In this document: positions 6,986 through 10,599 of the stretch, one piece after another | Layout: every line of letters starts with the position of its first letter | How positions within the stretch are numbered: position 1 is the stretch's first letter | Assembly: GCA_003123965.1 (NCBI GenBank) | Contig: NNSL01000375.1 | Span: 1-10,599 of the forward strand | Reading direction: 5' to 3' | DNA length: 10,599 nucleotides | From: Balneolaceae bacterium SMO_bin1 | GTDB lineage: Bacteria; Bacteroidota; Rhodothermia; Balneolales; Balneolaceae | The notes under the pieces: model-generated | Seen by the model: the letters and a program-made list of their open reading frames with translations, nothing else | Told to the model about the DNA's origin: nothing | Databases searched by the model: none | Position numbers and translations under genes: made by a program

Positions 6986-8353
6986 TTATTGACTAGCTGC
7001 CGGTAAGCCTTGCGGAATATCGCTAACGTCTATTTGCTCAAGGTTTGCACCAAACGAGTTGTTGATAACCTGAATAGTTTCGTTGGCCACCACAGCTGAG
7101 CCGCGATTGCTAATGTGCACGCCATCAAATGAGAACAGCGAGCCGGGTGTCGGTTGAAGCGTAAGATCACCCGCCTGATAACCACCGGATTGAGGATTGC
7201 TTTGAAAATTGGCGATGATCTGGTTGAAGATCGAATTGACATCGACCAATGCAAAGCCGGCCGAAGACGCAATTTGCTGAATGGCGCCATTGTACTGGGC
7301 TACAGCGGCCCCAGCCTCTTCAATTTCAGAATCAATAGCTTGTGTTGCCAGGTTACCATCTAGCACTAAATTATCAGGTATTGCATTCTCGGGGGTGACG
7401 GGTGGTGGCACAGAGCCGGCTGCAACCTGCCCAAAGTAGGATTGACCGCTGAGCAGCAGGAAGTCATCCTGGCGCATAACTTGAGGCCCTTCGTCGGTTT
7501 CGATGTAAATATTAGCGTTGCCCTGACCAGTTACCAACTGGTAACTTTGCGTGGTTTCATTGAATGTGATTACACCCTGTTGTTCCAGCTGCGAACGCAA
7601 CAAAAATACAAAGGGGATACTGGTTACATCCGGAATGTTATATACCACTACATTGGCTCCAGTTGAACCTAATAGTTGGGCTGAAGCCCCATACAGCTGG
7701 CTAAACTGAGTGGGATCGGTAATTGGTTGTCCTTCTCCGCCAGAGGTTACATAGCCAAGTACATCGTTATTGCCCAGCCAAAATGTGATAAACGTAGGTT
7801 CCTGCTTGGCAACCTGGTTATGTATGTTTGGAGCATCTTTTGCCAGTTCCGACTCTTCCAGTACGATGCTGTAAAATGGGTTAAAAGCGGGATTGGAAGG
7901 GTTTGTGGCCCGCGCTTTCAGGTTGCCGACACCATTGGGATTCGCGTAATCAACCAAAACGGCACCGGGGACTCCCAGGTTTTCAAAAGGCTTTTGCCCT
8001 TGGTTAAGTGGAGTACCGCTTACTTGCGTTTGCGTGGTTTGTAGGGGATTCAGGCTGGTAAGTTCTATGCGTGTACCCAGACCTGGATCACTGATAAGCG
8101 GCTGCGTAAAGTCCTCCGATTGCCGAAATTGTCGCGCCAGAAGGTTCGGATACGAATATTCCTGGGCGGACTCGTACAGAGCGCCGCTTTGGAAACCCGC
8201 TGTGAGGCTGTTGCCCACGGCAACGTAGCTGCTAAAATCTGCCTGCCCCGATTCTATCGGATCTGAATCGAGTTCGCTGTAGTCTTCACAACTTACAGCA
8301 AAAACAAAGAGCAGTGCAATAACTGAAATAAGTTTTGTGTCTAATATTTTCAT
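6986..8353 (-). CDS. SGNH/GDSL hydrolase, outer-envelope lipoprotein
   Basis: A 455-residue secreted esterase or lipase-type protein. Residues 1-21 form a lipoprotein signal peptide; the lipobox FAVSC places the lipidated cysteine at C22. SGNH blocks are visible in order: block I VAVGNSLTAG with nucleophile S49 (GNSL instead of the common GDSL), block II LGVPGA (126-131, glycine), block III FWLGNND (191-197, N195) and block V FDGVH with D410 and H413. The long insert between blocks III and V is typical of the family members found in Bacteroidota. The ATG at 8353 has AAGGA 8 bases upstream. It begins 19 bases after the stop of the FadL-like gene and ends before a terminator, so the two form one operon. 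The substrate is unknown; release of fatty acids from lipids for import is an inference from the partner. Confidence 0.92.
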   Translation of the reverse strand: MKILDTKLISVIALLFVFAVSCEDYSELDSDPIESGQADFSSYVAVGNSLTAGFQSGALYESAQEYSYPNLLARQFRQSEDFTQPLISDPGLGTRIELTSLNPLQTTQTQVSGTPLNQGQKPFENLGVPGAVLVDYANPNGVGNLKARATNPSNPAFNPFYSIVLEESELAKDAPNIHNQVAKQEPTFITFWLGNNDVLGYVTSGGEGQPITDPTQFSQLYGASAQLLGSTGANVVVYNIPDVTSIPFVFLLRSQLEQQGVITFNETTQSYQLVTGQGNANIYIETDEGPQVMRQDDFLLLSGQSYFGQVAAGSVPPPVTPENAIPDNLVLDGNLATQAIDSEIEEAGAAVAQYNGAIQQIASSAGFALVDVNSIFNQIIANFQSNPQSGGYQAGDLTLQPTPGSLFSFDGVHISNRGSAVVANETIQVINNSFGANLEQIDVSDIPQGLPAASQ

Positions 8354-8372
8354 GATAAAAATCCTTTCTGAT

Positions 8373-9623
8373 TTAGTAGTTCAGCGTAATGCCCAATGAT
8401 GGAATATTGGCATAGGTGTTGTAAACTCCGTCGATACCAGTAACGGTATCATCCACCTTGCGCTGGTCGGCGCGTATAAAAATGTACGCTGCATCAATAG
8501 CGATATTCTCATTGATCGCGTACGTCAAGCCGCCGGAGAACTCAATGCGGTCGGAGTCGGGGAGGGTAGGATCCACATCCTCTTCTGGAATGGGGTTCTC
8601 ATCGTAGGCAAAGCCCGCGCGCAGTGTCAGGCCTTCAACACCGAACTCTTTGTATTCAGCCCCAAAGCGCAGCTGAATAGTGTCTTCGTAATTTCTTGGA
8701 TTAACGATTTGGTCGCCCCCGAGAGCAGGTACGGCCTGATCAAAGTTAATGACTAGTTCATCATAGCTCGACCAGCCCCACCAGATGTAATCAGCTTCAA
8801 GCGTCAAATTTGAAACTGGTTTAACATTTAGGGCAATAACGTAACTGGCCGGGAACTCAATAGTTGTGCCGCCACCAGCCGTTTCCGGAAAGCCGACCGA
8901 GAGATCAGTAAATTCAGCTTCACCCTCAAATTCAGCTTCGATAGCACTGCGATAGGTGAATCCGAGTGTCACCATCTCCTTGGGAGAATACATCACCCCA
9001 AGATTATACCCAAAGGCTGGCTCTGCTAAATCACCCTGCAGGTCAAAATCACCCTCGGGTGTAAAGTCGGTAACAGCGCGCGCCAGCTCAACTTTGCCGT
9101 GTATTATGGTTCGCAATCCAGCTCCCAGACGGATGGTTCCGAATCCGGTATCATCTATTTTATAACCGATGGCAGGATTGAGCGTAAGCGTTTCAATTTC
9201 AGCCTTGGTTGATACGCCTCGGCCTACCCAGTCGTCATTCCATTCAGTGCCAAGCCCAAACTCTGCATATATACCAACACCAGCGGTAAGTCCGTCGGCT
9301 ATTTCATATGTGGCGTAAAAGTTGGGCACTAAAAATTGGTTTTTCTTCATTTCGTACTCGGCACCATACGGGGCCAGTGGGGTTTGATTGCGAAATGAAG
9401 ATCGCGGAGCAATGATAGAAGCTCCGGCCGTTACGTTAATGCCTTCAAGGCCACCCAGCCCGGCTGGGTTGTAGTAAATAGTGGATGCATGATCAGCGTA
9501 AGCCGAAAATGCGCCCAGCATTCCGTTTGCCCGCACGCTGGCTTCATAAATAGAAAAACCGCTCGCAAAAGCCGACGAAGCGAATAAAAAAATTAGAGAT
9601 ACAGTAGCTAATATTCGACGCAT
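8373..9623 (-). CDS. OmpP1/FadL-type outer-membrane transport protein
   Basis: A 416-residue beta-barrel protein of the family that includes the long-chain fatty acid channel FadL. Residues 1-20 form a signal peptide with likely cleavage after ASSAFA, giving a mature N-terminus SGFSIYEASV. The segment NGMLGAFSAYADHASTIYYNPAGL (34-57, shown as NGMLGAFSAYADHAS and TIYYNPAGL) is the characteristic family N-terminus, with the NPA motif at 52-54. Alternating strands follow and the protein ends in the aromatic tail GITLNY, as expected for outer-membrane insertion by BamA. The start ATG has a GGAG site 5-6 bases upstream. It is the first gene of an operon with the lipoprotein SGNH hydrolase. Hydrophobic substrate import is likely; the exact substrate cannot be told from sequence. 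Confidence 0.93.
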   Translation of the reverse strand: MRRILATVSLIFLFASSAFASGFSIYEASVRANGMLGAFSAYADHASTIYYNPAGLGGLEGINVTAGASIIAPRSSFRNQTPLAPYGAEYEMKKNQFLVPNFYATYEIADGLTAGVGIYAEFGLGTEWNDDWVGRGVSTKAEIETLTLNPAIGYKIDDTGFGTIRLGAGLRTIIHGKVELARAVTDFTPEGDFDLQGDLAEPAFGYNLGVMYSPKEMVTLGFTYRSAIEAEFEGEAEFTDLSVGFPETAGGGTTIEFPASYVIALNVKPVSNLTLEADYIWWGWSSYDELVINFDQAVPALGGDQIVNPRNYEDTIQLRFGAEYKEFGVEGLTLRAGFAYDENPIPEEDVDPTLPDSDRIEFSGGLTYAINENIAIDAAYIFIRADQRKVDDTVTGIDGVYNTYANIPSLGITLNY

Positions 9624-9857
9624 AAATTCTCCGTTATAGATGATGATTCTAGTGAAATACTACCAATTATTACTTGTTAACAGATTTCATGAATACCGCT
9701 ACAATAGTATAGGCAACCTGTGCGGCTCGGTTAACAGTGTTAAGCCAAAGTAACTAAAACATTATGAATATTAAAAATAATAAGCCGTGCGGTGGTTTAT
9801 AAAGGGCCGATGATTTGTGTATCTTTTGGCTTTTAAAATTTAAAAATAAGTGATTTG
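9624..9857. other. Divergent intergenic region between the FadL-like gene and the methyltransferase
   Basis: This 234-base AT-rich spacer is the longest gene-free stretch. On the minus strand TTACTTTG (9753-9746) is one mismatch from the TAnnTTTG -7 consensus and could drive the FadL-like gene. On the plus strand TATCTTTTG (9820-9828) resembles the same element with one extra base and could serve the methyltransferase. Both are weak by eye. No terminator or small gene is evident. Confidence 0.45.
9675..9743. promoter_or_regulatory. Pair of GTTAACAG motifs, one within a 13-base palindrome
   Basis: The octamer GTTAACAG occurs at 9676-9683, inside the palindrome TGTTAACA (9675-9682), and again at 9730-9737, inside the perfect odd palindrome TTAACAGTGTTAA (9731-9743). 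The copies are 54 bases apart. The second sits just where transcription from the weak minus-strand promoter would begin. A regulator-binding role is possible but unproven. Confidence 0.35.
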
Positions 9858-10599
9858 ATGAATTGGTTTGAAGAATGGTTTGACAGTCCGCTCTACGAAA
9901 AGCTGTACGTAAACAGGGATGAATCGGAAGCCCTGCAGCTTGTTGAATTTCTTGAACGCACGCTGTCGCTGCATACTTGTTCTAAGATTCTTGATCTGGG
10001 GTGCGGTCGTGGGCGCCACTCTATTAACCTTGCGCGCAAAGGCTACCAGGTAACGGGTATTGATTTATCGGAGCAGGCCATTAAAACCGCCCGGGAACAT
10101 GCCGATTCAGAAGGGTTGGATAACCTGCGATTTGAAGTGCGGGATATGCGTAATCCGCTGGCCGAGAGTTTTGACGCTATTGTAAACCTGTTTACCACCT
10201 TCGGCTATTTTCTTGATGATCATGAAAATGCACAGGTATTTGATAGCGTTGTAGAAATGCTGAAAGACGAGGGAATATTTGTGTTAGACTATTTAAACCC
10301 GCACAAGGTCCGCAAATCGTTCAAGCCTAACGACTCCGGCCGGTTCCAGGATATTGATTATAACATCAGGCGATATTTAAAAAATGGTGCCATCTATAAG
10401 GATATCGAATTTCGGCGCGAATCAACCGGCGCCCAAAAAACGTACTCCGAGCGGGTAAAGCTCTATGATATCAATTGGTTTGAAAAGGAGATGAGCAAGC
10501 GAAACCTGGTGATTGAGAATGTATATGGTGATTACCAGGGGAGTGAATTTGATACAGAGGAAAGCCCCCGGATGCTTATTATCAGTACGTTGAAGCAGT
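9858..10599 (+). CDS. Class I SAM-dependent methyltransferase, 3' end missing
   Basis: The frame is open from the ATG at 9858 to the window edge, giving 247 residues with no stop. The N-terminus is MNWFEEWFDSPLYEKLY. The SAM-binding motif I is ILDLGCGRGRHS (44-55), and the acidic residue after strand 2 is D69 in VTGIDLS. A third block, FEVRDMRNPL (92-101), and the strand FDAIVNLFTTFGYF (105-118) follow, with LKDEGIFVLDYLNP (135-148) as the later strand region. This is the Rossmann-like methyltransferase fold (methyltransferase domain 25/11-like). The final EESPRMLIIS resembles the last strand of the fold, so little is probably missing. The substrate cannot be assigned. It is divergent from the FadL-like operon and has no strong Shine-Dalgarno site, only an A-rich leader. 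Confidence 0.92.
   Translation, partial: MNWFEEWFDSPLYEKLYVNRDESEALQLVEFLERTLSLHTCSKILDLGCGRGRHSINLARKGYQVTGIDLSEQAIKTAREHADSEGLDNLRFEVRDMRNPLAESFDAIVNLFTTFGYFLDDHENAQVFDSVVEMLKDEGIFVLDYLNPHKVRKSFKPNDSGRFQDIDYNIRRYLKNGAIYKDIEFRRESTGAQKTYSERVKLYDINWFEKEMSKRNLVIENVYGDYQGSEFDTEESPRMLIISTLKQ

Noticed and set aside
1..10599. Mobile elements, CRISPR arrays, toxin-antitoxin or defence genes, or a novel system
   Set aside because: Every gene is assigned to a housekeeping or transport family or to a common methyltransferase. No transposase, integrase, direct-repeat array or attachment site was seen on either strand.

Overview
The window reads as ordinary chromosome of a Bacteroidota/Rhodothermota-type bacterium, possibly a member of the Balneolaceae. 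The grounds are a lipoprotein SGNH hydrolase paired with an OmpP1/FadL-type outer-membrane protein, A-rich start regions with few strong Shine-Dalgarno sites, a TAnnTTTG-type -7 promoter element in front of the feo genes, and an iron-transport module of the form FeoA-FeoA-FeoB-Cys-rich peptide. This placement is inferred from protein and promoter style, not from a marker-gene search.

Layout. Positions 1-1532 (+) carry the end of nadC and a complete nadA, two enzymes of de novo NAD synthesis. A 178-base spacer with an imperfect inverted repeat follows, then tsaD (+, 1711-2700) for the tRNA t6A modification. On the minus strand, ending exactly where tsaD ends, lie rnhA (RNase HI) and pyrF (OMP decarboxylase), which overlap by 8 bases. 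Upstream of them on the same strand is a ferrous-iron uptake operon reading from about 6860 down to 4065: a Cys-rich FeoA-like protein, a second FeoA, FeoB and a 44-residue Cys-rich membrane peptide. A rho-independent terminator (6927-6958) separates it from the next minus-strand unit, an OmpP1/FadL-like outer-membrane protein followed by a lipoprotein SGNH hydrolase. A 234-base divergent spacer leads to a class I SAM-dependent methyltransferase (+) that runs off the right edge. No stretch longer than about 235 bases lacks a gene.

The main anomaly is a cluster of five single-base indels, four of them in clear short runs, between about 1951 and 4793. Two compensating shifts scramble 14 residues of tsaD, one breaks rnhA just after a catalytic aspartate, and two compensating shifts break feoB. 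In every case the reading frame that matches the family is present and is restored by adding or removing one base in a run. Because tsaD is normally essential and the rest of each protein is well conserved, errors in the source sequence are the simplest explanation. The genes are probably intact in the organism.

I do not see a previously undescribed defence, mobile or secretion system. The most interesting biological points are the Cys-rich FeoA paralogue with its Cys-tailed small membrane partner, the SGNH-lipoprotein/FadL pair, and the palindromic motifs in the divergent spacer.
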